A DNA stretch of 60,000 nucleotides, from the NCBI RefSeq assembly GCF_008831285.2, contig NC_045144.1, positions 15,241,858-15,301,857 on the forward strand. The letters run 5' to 3'. A model generated the notes under the pieces. That model searched no databases and was not told the origin of the DNA. It saw nothing but the letters and a program-made list of their open reading frames with translations. The position numbers and the translations under genes were made by a program. Position 1 is the stretch's first letter, and each line of letters opens with the position of its first letter. Positions 32,269 to 42,249 of the stretch are shown here, piece by piece. The DNA comes from Nymphaea colorata (Eukaryota; Streptophyta; Magnoliopsida; Nymphaeales; Nymphaeaceae).

Positions 32269-33780
32269 ATGATCCACTCCTTCGTCCTGTCTCCCAAGTC
32301 TGTGACCGTTGACTCCAATTGCTGGAGGGTGTATCCTACGACGAATTCAAGGTATCATCAACCCACCTCCTGCCCCGCCCCCCCAAAACACACACACACA
32401 CACACACACATATATAGACCTCTGTTTCTCTCTCTTAAATCTTTTATCATCTTATATATATATATATATCTATAAACCTCTGTTTCTCTATCTTAAATCT
32501 TTTATCATCTTTCTTTACCTTTACTGGACCTTCTTGAACTTCATTTGTAGTGTTGTAGTTATACCCACATCTTGTCTCTTCCAATTTGTTCAGGATTTTT
32601 AGTGGTTATATATTTTGATTAACTTGGTGGACAGTACATATATGGATGCCAGCGTCGTTATAAGTGAAATTGATTCAATGGGAGAGAATATAACTTGTTT
32701 GCTCCGGTCAACTATTTTTTTTACCATGTTTTTCTGCCTCTGATATTATTTGATAATTATTGGTTATTAACTGATCTCTTCCCATCGAAATATATGTATA
32801 TATTTTATTCGATCATGTTATAAGTACTCATCATCTACCACATAAATATATATCGTCGTAAACTGATAAGAGCTAGGCCTCTCGAATTTTGAAAGTTTCT
32901 TTTTATATTTTTTCAGTTTGAAAGAAAAACAAAATTCCAGTAATTGCCCAAGAAATTTTTTGAGTTGGTTTCGGCATTAATTTTATGAATGGTTTGTGGT
33001 GCGAAACCGATCAATTGAAGAAACGAATTTGCTCATGCATACATACCCTTCGTTATTGACTTATAGTCTTATAGTTACATCGTATGCAAGTCGCTTGAAA
33101 ATAATACGATTGCATGCATTTTTTCTTTATCAAATATATATAATCTTTAATTACAAACGAATTCTACGTCATATACATATATTGCAGACATTTTCTGAGA
33201 AAAATAATTTGCCATGTCATACTCATGAAAAGTTTTACCATTTAAAACACATAAACCATAACTATGAGAATGATATTATAGTATGGCGTACGTCATGAAA
33301 TGCAGGTTCTTACAAAAAGCGGAGTTTTTAGCAGTTAAATGCCGGAAGCTACAGATTCCGGCCACATTTGGCACAACAGCACGCGACAAAGATGCCAAAT
33401 ACTCCATCCTGTATGCCAAATACTCCGTCCTGTATTTTTTCAAATTTCAAGATCTGCAAACCCCAGCGGAAACCCAAACGGGGAAGGAGGTTTCTCTACC
33501 AGACGATTGTGAACCCCTACCAAAGGGCATAGAAGTGACGGTCTCTCTCTCACAAGAAGATGGGAAGATCATTTGCAGCGGCCAAGCGTATCTCAGCCCA
33601 GACAGCCTCGACCTGATTAAACAGGAAGGAGAAGAATGGCTGGCACTTGAGGTGGGCACGTTTCAGTCGTCTACCGTTTGTGGCGATATCACCGCTAATC
33701 TGCAGAGTGCCGTTGGTGGTCCATGGAAGATATCCCTTGTGTTTGCTGGGGTGGAGATCCGTGGTGTCTCCAGATCTTAA
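32269..33780 (+). CDS. PP2/Nictaba-like lectin (PP2-c), two exons
   Basis: Exon 1 is 32269-32351 (donor AG|GTATCA) and exon 2 is 33306-33780 (acceptor TGCAG|GTTC). The phase-2 intron of 954 bp is microsatellite-rich. The joined frame encodes 185 residues. Visible signatures are 'SFVLSPKSV..DSNCWRVYP' (residues 4-23), 'RFLQKAEFL' after the intron, 'EVTVSLSQEDGKIICSGQAY' in the middle, and 'EEWLALEVGTF...GPWKISLVFAGVEIRG' at the end, the PP2 C-terminal strand. A 7-residue tandem duplication (AKYSILY, AKYSVLY) sits in the centre. The canonical 'VCWLEI' segment is 'KCRKLQI', with the Trp lost, as in PP2-b and PP2-d. Family proteins bind GlcNAc-type or other glycans in phloem and cytosol; sugar specificity cannot be read here. 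AATAAA occurs near 33932. It is likely functional, but expression is unproven. Confidence 0.85.
32391..32470. repeat. (AC)n and (TA)n microsatellites in the PP2-c intron
   Basis: (CA)n at 32391-32410 and (TA)n at 32455-32470. The segment 'CCTCTGTTTCTCTCTCTTAA' is repeated at 32419 and 32477, a roughly 58-bp tandem duplication spanning the TA tract. Confidence 0.9.
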
Positions 33781-34290
33781 AGTTTAGTCAGCAGGTGGTC
33801 AATTCCCAACATCATCATGATTATGAACACACGCAGGGTCGACCTACACATCTAGTCCGTTGCAGCTGCTTGCCTGTCGTTCTATATATGTTGTGTTGTG
33901 TCTCGTGTTTGTCTGATAATATGGTAATGGTAATAAATAAAGTTGGATGCATGTGTAGATCCACACTAATGTGTTCAATTTGTATTTCATAGCGTAAGTC
34001 TGTTGGTCGTTGTCCACCGTTTGATTTGGATTTTGTGTCCTAGACCAACTTGTCCTTGTCCAGTAGTGGCCATGCTTTGTGTTGTTTCCTCAGCAATTAA
34101 TAAAGTGGATTGTTGGTCTTTGTTTGCATCTCCTAATATTGCATGCTTTAGCCTCAGTGGAAGCTTGTCCGAAATAATTAACTTCTTACTTTGATCTACA
34201 ATACAATAAATATTTCATTAATGGATGTGTAAAAAGAAAATCATTTACACGTTTTCCATGTTATTAGCAAATTAAGGGAAAATTTTAACC
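33781..34290 (+). other. PP2-c 3' flank
   Basis: Shared with the minus-strand flank at 9830-10298 and, in its first 300 bp, with 37250-37570. Contains AATAAA motifs at 33932 and 34098, candidate polyadenylation signals. Confidence 0.6.
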
Positions 34291-34299
34291 TTACATAAT

Positions 34300-34880
34300 G
34301 CATGTTTTGAGGACATGGGTGGAGATTTTTTGTTCCGCCATTATTTAAGTGTTAATCTATAATTTCGTTCTATTTAGTTTAATCTATTTTTATTTTGTTT
34401 TAATTATAAAGATAGGTGCACTTAACTTACCGGTGGGTGATGTGGATTGGCAGGCGGCCTACATTACACTACACATCCACCTCTCTCCATTGATCACTTA
34501 TAGGGGTTTCAGACCCAAGCTAGTTATAAGCATCTAATGCACAAATACATTGTGTATGGAGTTGTGTAATCACTATAATACTCCTGATCAGTGAAAACAA
34601 GAACCCTTTTATAAGGACAAAAAATTATAACGAGAAACTCAAAAATCCAAAGAAACTTTTTTTTTTTTTTAAGGACACCAAAACAGCATAACTCCCCTCA
34701 TTGAGTGCCCGAATGGACTCTTGCTGAGGCTAGGGGGCTGGTGCCCAGATTTGGTTCGTGAACTCTTATGATATGACCAAGTGACCTAGGTTTTGAGTTG
34801 GGGAGCTGGAAGATTGGGCTTCAAATGGAAGACCAAGTCAAGGTGCTTGCGACCTCTTGAAGATAGTAAGGGTCTATGAA
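34300..34880. other. no recognisable gene
   Basis: A/T-rich intergenic sequence with a T-run at 34659-34671. Nothing supportable. Confidence 0.5.
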
Positions 34881-34884
34881 GGAA

Positions 34885-35540
34885 GAAGGAGCGAAGCAAT
34901 ATAATCAAATTTCATGGAACTTTTTAAATTGATGTAGCAGCTAATATAACAATAAGTACGATCCATACATCGGCAAGCATTAACCATCCAGTAGTGAAGA
35001 AGAGGAAGGTAGTCATCCGCAAAATGAGTTTTTTTTTTTTTGAGTTTTCCAGTCAGTGAAAAATCTGTACGTTTCTTATCAAATTGTTGGGGGAAATGAC
35101 AAAGTACCACACTATAACATAAACACGTTATTTGAATGGACAATAATAATAAAAAAAATTTGACATGAATGATGTGCGCCGCTACAGTGGCGATGGCTGC
35201 AGATCAACCACAATTTAGTTTCTAGTTTTTTTGAGCTAAAAAGTTTGAGATGAAATTAGTTCCGTGAGTGAGAGGTTAACAATCTACTAATCAAAAAAGG
35301 GACAGTAGTTGGAGATGGAAATTGGCAACAGCTTCATTTAAAGGAATACATTTTGGATGGAAGCGGAACAAATGTAGGGAGGTAACGTGGCACTCATGGC
35401 CTATGACTTTAAAGCTGGTTATATGCATATGGCTGTGCACCTTTCCATTGTGGATAGGTTCATGACACGTACCCTTAAGAGTGGGCCCTTGCATCTCTTC
35501 AAATTTCCTTGAAAGAATTGAAACCATCTACAACTATTCG
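34885..35540 (+). repeat. block E, left copy (empty site for the TRIM-like element)
   Basis: Matches 38608-39045 and then 41088-41440. The right copy is split by the LTR element at 39052-41027. Shared wording includes 'AATATAATCAAATTTCATG' and 'GTACGATCCATACATC' early, and 'GGAGGTAACGTG' and 'CTTCAAATTTCCTTGAAA' late. Confidence 0.8.
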
Positions 35541-35612
35541 TCTTGTAAGTCACTTTAATATCATGTCAGTATTGGACCGTGTGGGTGCTGATATAATACA
35601 AGACTGATGTTG

Positions 35613-35618
<6 letters not shown>

Positions 35619-35647
<29 letters not shown>
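35619..35647. repeat. (TA)n microsatellite
   Basis: About 14 TA units. Confidence 0.9.
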
Positions 35648-35649
<2 letters not shown>

Positions 35650-36059
35650 AATCAGCTCGTCGAAAGGTTGATAGGTATCGGCTTATATATGCTGTATCAA
35701 GAGCAAAGTAAGGCATACATCGATGCCAAGCATCATTCGTGCCTAGTGTGAAGAAGCTAGATTGACCAAATATTGGATCTAGTCCAAATTTACGTTCTAA
35801 AGACATATGCATTAAGTTGGAACTTGAATTGGAGCAAATTAAAAGATTAGGTACCCGTCGAATTTAATCAGATCCACTCCACTAAAATCATCTAAATATC
35901 ATTTTCCTCTCATGCATCATGAAACATCTCTATGTCAATCAAGTAATCATCATTTGAGATTTACATTTGAACTCATTATAAAAATACATGTCTTTGCTTT
36001 ACTGATGAAAGAAAAACGTCATTAAAAACAGCAAAAGCATCAATAATTTTCATGGTAGT

Positions 36060-36420
36060 ACCAATAGTTTTTCTATTGTGGAGTTGCTAAACTTAGCATA
36101 AGAATTTTAGCCAACGAAGTGAGGAATAGCACTTTGAGTTAGAGCTATAAAGCTCAAACTTGTAATCATCGGTATAGCATTGAATAATTTTATTTTTTGT
36201 GTGTGTGAGGTTGCCTGGTGAATGAAAGAAGGTGCCTCTAATGCTGCCCATAACCCACTACCGGCCGCTCATGGGCACCATTCTTCCACAAAAAGTCAAG
36301 ATGCTATTGGAAAGAAGGATACAACTGATAAATTAACGCCAGCTTCAGTCATTAACTGCGTAAATTTCTTAGCCACGTATAAGCTCAACGTACCCAAGCA
36401 GTGATGGATCTTCGTTAATG
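36060..36420 (+). promoter_or_regulatory. PP2-family upstream region (copy for PP2-d)
   Basis: Shared with 41430-41850 upstream of the orphan exon at 41917. It includes the module 'CCACAAAAAGTCAAGATGCT' and 'AAATTAACGCCAGCTTCAG'. A weak TATA-like TCTATTTCAAGG follows at 36461. Confidence 0.65.
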
Positions 36421-36460
36421 TTCAAGTCTACAGTCTGCCAAATAGGAGAAGCAGCAGGTC

Positions 36461-37249
36461 TATTTCAAGGTCATCACACTCAGCTGTGGATCATCAATCT
36501 GTGTCACAGCAAATGCGTCGAATTCAAAAGAAAATGTGAAGAAGACATTAAAAACAAGTAAACCAAAAAAAGAAAAAAAAACATTTTTTTAAAAGGACAT
36601 GAAAGAAACACATTATATTATCTTTTTTCATTTTTGTGCATCTTTTCACGTTTTCGCATTTTTTAGTTCTCGGATTTTTATTTGACATTTTATTTTTAGT
36701 TTTTCATCGTTTTTTAAAATTTGCAGAGATTTTCTGAGAAAATAAGTATGAGAATGATATTATAGTATCGTGTGCGTTGTGACATGCAGGTTCTTACAGA
36801 AAACGGAGTTTTTGGCGAACAAATACCGGAAGCTGCAGATTCCAGCCACATTTGGCACAACAGCACTCGACAAAGATGTCAAATACTCTGTCCTGTACTG
36901 CTTCAAATTTCAAGATCTCCAAACCCCACCGGAAACCCAACCGGCGAAGGAGGTGTCTCTCTCAGACAATTGTGAACCCCTACCAAAAGGCATGAAAGTG
37001 ACGGTCTCTCTCTCAGAAGAAGATGGGAAGATCATTTGTAGCGGCCAAGCGTATCTCGCTCCAGACAGCCTTGACCTGATAAAACAGGACGGAGAAGAAT
37101 GGCTGGCACTTGAGGTGGGCAGGTTTCAGTTCTCTAACATTTGTGGCGATATCACCGCTACTCTGCAGAATGCCGTCGTTGGTCCATGGAAGATATCCCT
37201 CGTGTTTGCTGGGGTGGAGATCCGTGGTGTCTCCAGATCTGAAGTTTAG
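36461..37249 (+). pseudogene. PP2/Nictaba-like gene lacking exon 1 (PP2-d)
   Basis: Exon 2 (36790-37249, acceptor TGCAG|GTTC) is fully open. It encodes 'RFLQKTEFLANKYRKLQIPA', 'EVSLSDNCEPLPKGM', 'EEWLALEVGRF' and 'GPWKISLVFAGVEIRGVSR', ending TAG. Upstream, the promoter-like leader ending 'GGATCATCAATCT' (36500) jumps directly to 'GTGTCACAGCAAATGCGTC', which in PP2-b lies deep in the intron (17186-17200). Exon 1, the ATG and the first part of the intron have therefore been deleted as one block, equivalent to roughly 1 kb in PP2-b. The polypeptide would lack the N-terminal 28 residues. It is probably a recent pseudogene because exon 2 has no lesions. Confidence 0.8.
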
Positions 37250-37666
37250 TCAGCAAGTGGTCAATTCCCGACATCATAATGATTATGAACACACTTGGGG
37301 GTCGCCCTACACATCTAGTCCATTGCAGCTGCTTGTCTGTCGTTCTATATATGTTGTGTCGTGTCTAGTGTTTGTCTAATAGTATGGTAATGGCAATAAA
37401 AAAATTGGATGCACATGTAGATCCACACTAATGTGTTCGTTTTGTATTTCATAGTGTAAGTCTCTTGGCCGTTGTCTACCGTCTGATTTGGATTTTGGGT
37501 CATAGACCAACTTGTCCTTGTCCAATATTGGTCATGCTTTGTACCGTTTCCTTTGTAATTAATAAAGTGAATTGTTTCTCTTTGTTTTATGAAAAATAAG
37601 CATCCTTTGACTTTACTATAACACGTTAGAGGCTAATATCCTTTATCATTTTAGATCTACTAGTAG

Positions 37667-37932
37667 GTTGGAAGAGCAAGAGTTGTATTGTGCCGTGTTG
37701 TATTGCATCATACTGCCCAACGGATGGCCGAAGACCCTGCCATTCCCCCTTTCCTTTAGGGTCCATAATTGCTTTTGATGCCTTGGTGAAGGCACCCAGG
37801 TTATGCTCCAGCCTGCATATTGGTGTTTCCTTTTAGAGTACAGAGAGCTGATATATCGAAGATTTGAAACAGTGACTAGCCGCCTACTAGTCCCTATCTT
37901 ACCCCGATGCTTCAACCCCCTTGGAGATATCT
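37667..37932 (-). mobile_element. SINE-like element with 14-bp target duplication
   Basis: 266 bp, minus orientation, flanked by AGATCTACTAGTAG (37653-37666) and AGATCTACTAATAG (37933-37946), a 14-bp duplication with one mismatch. The 5' end has 'GGGGGTTGAAGCATCGGGG' (box A-like) and, about 40 bp on, 'TGTTTCAAATCTT' (box B-like), as in tRNA-derived SINEs. It shares its first 90 bp with the element at 20661-20850. No long A-tail is present, so it may be an old copy or a family with a different 3' end. Confidence 0.65.
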
Positions 37933-38179
37933 AGATCTACTAATAGCTCTTTTAATAAGTATTATTAACTCAAATATCGATACATTTTCCATTCAACAAA
38001 GTAAATCCCACATTTCCGTGCATCATAACACAAATTGATAGTAAGTTTTTGACGTCTTAAAAAAATTAATAGGGAATGAGTTGACATACATGTATATAAC
38101 AACATAATAATGACAATTAAGTGTATAAACTGCATGGAACGACAAGGGACAAGATCTTTGAGCTGTTATATTGATCGAC

Positions 38180-38420
38180 GTATTTATCTTAAGAAACTTT
38201 TGTTCGTTTGGCTAGCTGGCTGGCTTAACGCTAACCGCAATCTACGTAACAGAATGTTTAAATAAATTCTAAATGGCAAAGTTAAAATTATATGAAGAAA
38301 GCAATATTGAAGGAAAAAACCAACGTTGGCGTCATTACACTCAAAACTTCGACAATCAACAAATGGCAAGAACTCTGGCCAGCTTGTTTTTAGTTGTAAA
38401 ACCAAAACCATTCATAAATA
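38180..38420 (+). repeat. dispersed repeat, also at 58080-58300
   Basis: Direct copies share 'TTTATCTTAAGAAA', 'TAGCTAGCTGG' and 'GAAAGCAATATTGAAG', then 'CAAATGGCAAGA'. Noncoding; nature unknown. Confidence 0.7.
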
Positions 38421-39051
38421 TTTAGTTGTCGTTTCATCTATATAATTTGGAAGATGCAAAGAAAAACATTGATTAATGATATTATACTAGGTAGTTAATA
38501 TTTCCGATAAGTTTATATTACTTGGAAAACAACGAACATTGACTAATGATACAGGAACCCCATCTAACATTAACAAAGCTCCAAACATGTCGGCAAGCTG
38601 CTTTTTCTTTCGCAATATAATCAAATTTCATGAAACTTTTTGAATGGATGTAGCAGTTGATAGGACAGTAAGTACGATCCATACATCAGCACCCGTTAAC
38701 GATCCAGTAGTCAAAAGAGGAAAGTAGACATTGGCAAAATCAGTGTTTGTTTGTTTTTGTTTTTTGTTTTTTTTTTTTTTTTTTTTGAGTATTCCAATCA
38801 CTGAAAATGCTGTACATTTCTTATCAAATTGTTGGGGAAGATGACGTTATTTGACCAGACAATAATAATAAAAAATTTTGACATGAATGATGTGAAAAGC
38901 ATTAGGGTCCATTGGTCCCACGTCTGCTACAGCGGCGATGGCACCCACCGCAATTTAGTTTTTAGTTTTGAGGTAAAAATTTTGAGATGAAATTAGTTTG
39001 GCGAGTGAGAGGTTAACAATCCACTGTTTGAAAAAAAAAGAGGATGGAAGG

Positions 39052-39711
39052 TGTTGCCGGTCGACTGTGTCTGGACCGGCCAAACTTAGGCATAGTTGGA
39101 AGGCACGTGGGATTCAATCGCGTGTCGAGTCTAGCAAAAAGCAATACACGTGGAATGTGCAGCGCGATGGTGCGACGACAAGGCGTTTCAATGCATCAAG
39201 ATCAGCAGTCCCTTTGGAAGTGCAAGTCCATAGTTAGGGAATCTGTTGGGTTCCCCACGCATAGTGTTTGGATACACAAGGGGGTGCGCGTGGGTTAGGG
39301 GCAATTCCCCCAGTGGGCGCATACGCTGCGTTTCACAACCGCGTAGAGTCACGCGGGGGTAAGCAAGTGAATGCTCATCGTCGAGTAGGGCGATGGTCAG
39401 CCGCCTTACTTAATGACATATAGTCATCAACTGGCTTCGGCTGGGGACTTCCTCCCAAGGGAAGTCCACCCCCACCCAGATTTCGTTTGGATGTAGATAG
39501 GCACTTAGAGGAATGGCGAAGTTCTGACAGGGCCTCATGGCCACGGCTTGCTGATGGCCGACAATGAGATAAACCTGGGTGATGGTGTGCCGAGTGCTTA
39601 GCACTCCTCGTCTAGTCCACAGTCTCGAAGAAAAGATGAATGTTTCTGCTAGCTTAAGAGAGAGACGGTTGGCCGAAGGCTTTGGGGAACGCCTTCGGCG
39701 CCGCGCGGGCT
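39052..39711 (+). repeat. TRIM-like element, left LTR
   Basis: Starts TGTTGCCGGTCGACTGTG, ends GCGCGGGCT. Near-identical to the right LTR apart from the 28-bp indel and scattered substitutions. Confidence 0.9.
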
Positions 39712-39734
39712 AGAGAAACTCGACTTGTGACAAG

Positions 39735-39746
39735 TGGTATCAGAGC
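39735..39746 (+). other. TRIM-like element primer-binding site
   Basis: TGGTATCAGAGC, complementary to initiator-Met tRNA; spaced 23 bp from the LTR end, farther than usual. Confidence 0.85.
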
Positions 39747-39767
39747 AAACGATTTCTCGTAGGGAAC

Positions 39768-40094
39768 TTGAAAGATGAGAACGCTACAATGATAACAAAC
39801 AAGTTGTTCAAAGAAAAATGTTGGCTTTTTGGTGCCCTAAGGGTTCGGGCATGTTCGTCGGACACTGGTTCAGGTGACCCCGTTGGTGTTGGCCAGATGG
39901 AGATCACACGTTCCGATGATGGTGTCTGGGTGTCAGGAGCAGATGGGCCAAGAGAACCGCTCGCTGAGACAGATAGGGTGAGACCCGATGTGGAAAAGGA
40001 TTGTCAAGGAGGGCAAGTGCCCTTAGTGTTGACAAGTCTCGAGAAAGGAGTATGTGCACGGGTTGGCAACACGGCTTTGAAATTTGAGACTTAG
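39768..40094 (+). other. internal open frame of the TRIM-like element
   Basis: 108-codon frame from ATG 39774 or an upstream codon to TAG-type stop at 40094. Charged and Gly-rich; no zinc knuckle or other gag motif. It may be a gag relic or chance. I do not assign a function. Confidence 0.25.
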
Positions 40095-40339
40095 TGGTTG
40101 TCGGAGATGTTCCGGACTTTACTAAGGAAAAAGTGCAAACAGTGATAGAAAAGTGAGATGATGCTAAGGAATGGACTAGAGGCAAAACACCCGATAAGGC
40201 AGCTAGCCGCGACATGACGGGCGTCAACCAAACGAACAGATGAAGGCTGAGTTCTAGAGAAATCAAGGGAATGGTTGCTGAACTTCTCTCGCTCGGGACA
40301 AAGTCACTGGGGTCAGTGACGATTTTGGCCGTGGAAGAG

Positions 40340-41027
40340 TGTTGCCGGTCGACTGTGTCTGGCCCGGCCAAGCCAGTAAAAGGTGATGCTGCTTGGCCAG
40401 CTTAGGCATAGTTAGAAGGCATGTGGGATTCAATCGCGCGTCGAGTCTAGCAGAAAGCAATGCACGTGGAATGTGCAGCGCGGTGGTACGACGACAAGGT
40501 GTTTCAATGCATCATGATCAGCGGTCCCTTTCGAAGTGCAAGTCGGTCGTTTGGGAATCTGTTGGGTTCTCCACGCGTAGTGTTTGGATACACAAGGGAG
40601 TGCGCGTGGGTTAGAGGCAATTCCCTCAGTGGGCGCATACGCTGTGTTCCACAACCGCGTAGAGTCACGCGAGGGTGAGCAAGTGAATGCTCATCGTCGA
40701 GTAGGGTGATGGTCGGTCGCCTTACTTAATGACATATAGTCATCAACTGGCTTCGGCTGGGGACTTCCTCCCAAGGGAAGTCTACCCCCACCCAGATTTC
40801 GTTTGGATGTAGATAGGCACTTGGAGGAATTGCGAAGTTCTGACAGGGCCTCATGGCCACGGCTTGCCGATGGCCGACAATGGGATAAACCAGGGTGATG
40901 GTGTGCCGAGGGCTTAGCACTCCTCGTCTAGTCCATAGTTCCGAAGAAAAGATGAATGTTTCCGCTAGCTTAAGAGAGAGACGGCTGGTCGAAGGCTTTG
41001 GGGAACGCCTTCGGCGCCGCGTGGGCT
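40340..41027 (+). repeat. TRIM-like element, right LTR
   Basis: 688 bp, followed by the GAAGG target copy and then host block E sequence. Confidence 0.9.
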
Positions 41028-41639
41028 GAAGGTCTCCCATTACTACCAATTATGGTATCCTTGGCCATAGTAGTGTGCCCTTTAATATGGGATGGAATTT
41101 TGGATCACATATAGGGAGGGAGGTAACGTGTCATTCATGGTCTATGACTTTATAACTGGTTATATGCACATGACTGTGCACCTTTGCATTGTGCATAGGT
41201 TCATATGCATAACACGTACATTTAAGAGTGGGCCAAAGTTTCAAAGCTGGTTATATGCACATGCCTGTGCACCTTTACATGGAAATAGATATTGTGCCCT
41301 AAAGGCTCTAAACTGTGCATAATGGTGCCTGTAACTGCATCTCCTATTAAGTTGTTTTCGTTTGAGTGCCCGGTGCATAGCTTGCGTCTCTTCAAATTTC
41401 CTTGAAAATTGAAACAATCTACAACTATTCGTCTTGCAAAAGCATCAATAATTTTCATGGTTGCACCAATAGTTTCCCTATTTTGGAGTTGCTAAACTTA
41501 GCATCAGAATTTTTGACAAAGAATTGAGGAATAGCAGTTTGAGTTAGAGCTATAAAGCTCAAACTTGTAATCATCGGTATATCATTGAATAATTATTATT
41601 TTTGTGTCTGAGGTTGCCTGGTGAAACCAGTTATGGAGT

Positions 41640-41850
41640 TAGAAGGTGAATGAAAGAAGGCGCCTCTAATGCTGCCCATTGCCCACCACCGGCCGCTCAT
41701 GGGTACCACTCTTTTTTCTTCCACAAAAAGTCAAGATGCTAATTGAATGAAGGATGCAACTAATAAATTATCGCCAGCTTCAGTCATTAACTGCGTTAAT
41801 TTCTTAGCCACGTATAAGCTCAACGTACCCTTGCAGTGATGGATCTTCAT
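41640..41850 (+). promoter_or_regulatory. PP2-family upstream module (copy for PP2-e)
   Basis: Same module as 36225-36400, followed by 'TTCAATCTTCAGCCCGACCC', the leader wording seen just before exon 1 in PP2-b and PP2-c. Confidence 0.65.
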
Positions 41851-41916
41851 TAATTTTCAATCTTCAGCCCGACCCCGTTGCTTCAACTCATTTCTTCTTG
41901 CGCCCCTTTAGCTGCC

Positions 41917-42010
41917 ATGGCCGTTTTCCAGTCCTTCGTCCTACCTCCTAAGTCTGTTTGGGTTTGCTCGGTAGACAACTCTAACTACCAGTTAGGTGTC
42001 TCCTATGCAG
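41917..42010 (+). pseudogene. orphan PP2-like exon 1 (PP2-e)
   Basis: ATG at 41917 opens a frame reading 'VFQSFVLPPKSVWVCSVDNS' then 'NYQLGVSYAEL', clearly PP2 exon 1. The Trp of 'YW' is replaced by Gln. No donor in the expected place is clear: the usual NSR|GT position reads through toward a CT-rich tract and then 'TTTTCAATAG'. No exon 2 is found in the next 1.4 kb before the TIR element. Family upstream and leader sequences are present, so the first part of a gene was copied without the rest. Confidence 0.65.
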
Positions 42011-42177
42011 AACTTACGGTCTCTCTCTCTCTTTTCAATAGCCGGTTACCTAAGATGTGCCAAATGGGGTGTGTCACTTGTTCGATTCCCATCAAAGCTG
42101 GATTTACTCTCTCTCTCTCTGGGGCGCTTAAGTCCCAAGCGATGTGACGGTATAATGTGACATATATGGTCTCATTG

Positions 42178-42181
<4 letters not shown>

Positions 42182-42239
<58 letters not shown>
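42182..42239. repeat. (TA)n(GA)n microsatellite
   Basis: TA tract 42182-42210 followed by GA tract to 42238. Confidence 0.95.
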
Positions 42240-42241
<2 letters not shown>

Positions 42242-42249
42242 ATAGTCTC

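Larger units (their letters stand above)
39052..41027 (+). mobile_element. TRIM-like miniature LTR retrotransposon
   Basis: LTRs are 39052-39711 (660 bp) and 40340-41027 (688 bp; the difference is one 28-bp indel near 40370). The internal domain is only about 630 bp. GAAGG is duplicated at 39047-39051 and 41028-41032. The primer site TGGTATCAGAGC lies at 39735-39746, 23 bp inside the left LTR, and the purine-rich GTGGAAGAG precedes the right LTR. No gag or pol domain is present, so it must depend on another element. Both LTRs start TGTTGCCGG but end GGGCT rather than CA, which is unusual. Base composition is markedly more GC-rich than the host. Confidence 0.85.
38608..41440 (+). repeat. block E, right copy, interrupted
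   Basis: Second copy of 34885-35540, split at 39051/41028 by the TRIM-like element. Outer parts are 38608-39046 and 41088-41440. Within 41150-41300 the phrase 'TAACTGGTTATATGCACATG' occurs twice, a local duplication. Confidence 0.75.

Noticed and set aside
33283-33305. ATG at 33283 as the start of PP2-c
   Set aside because: It lies in the intron just before a clear TGCAG acceptor; exon 1 at 32269 with matching phase explains the gene better.
36770-37249. PP2-d as an intact gene starting upstream of exon 2
   Set aside because: No ATG opens the frame before the splice acceptor; the extension is intron read-through and the true exon 1 is deleted.
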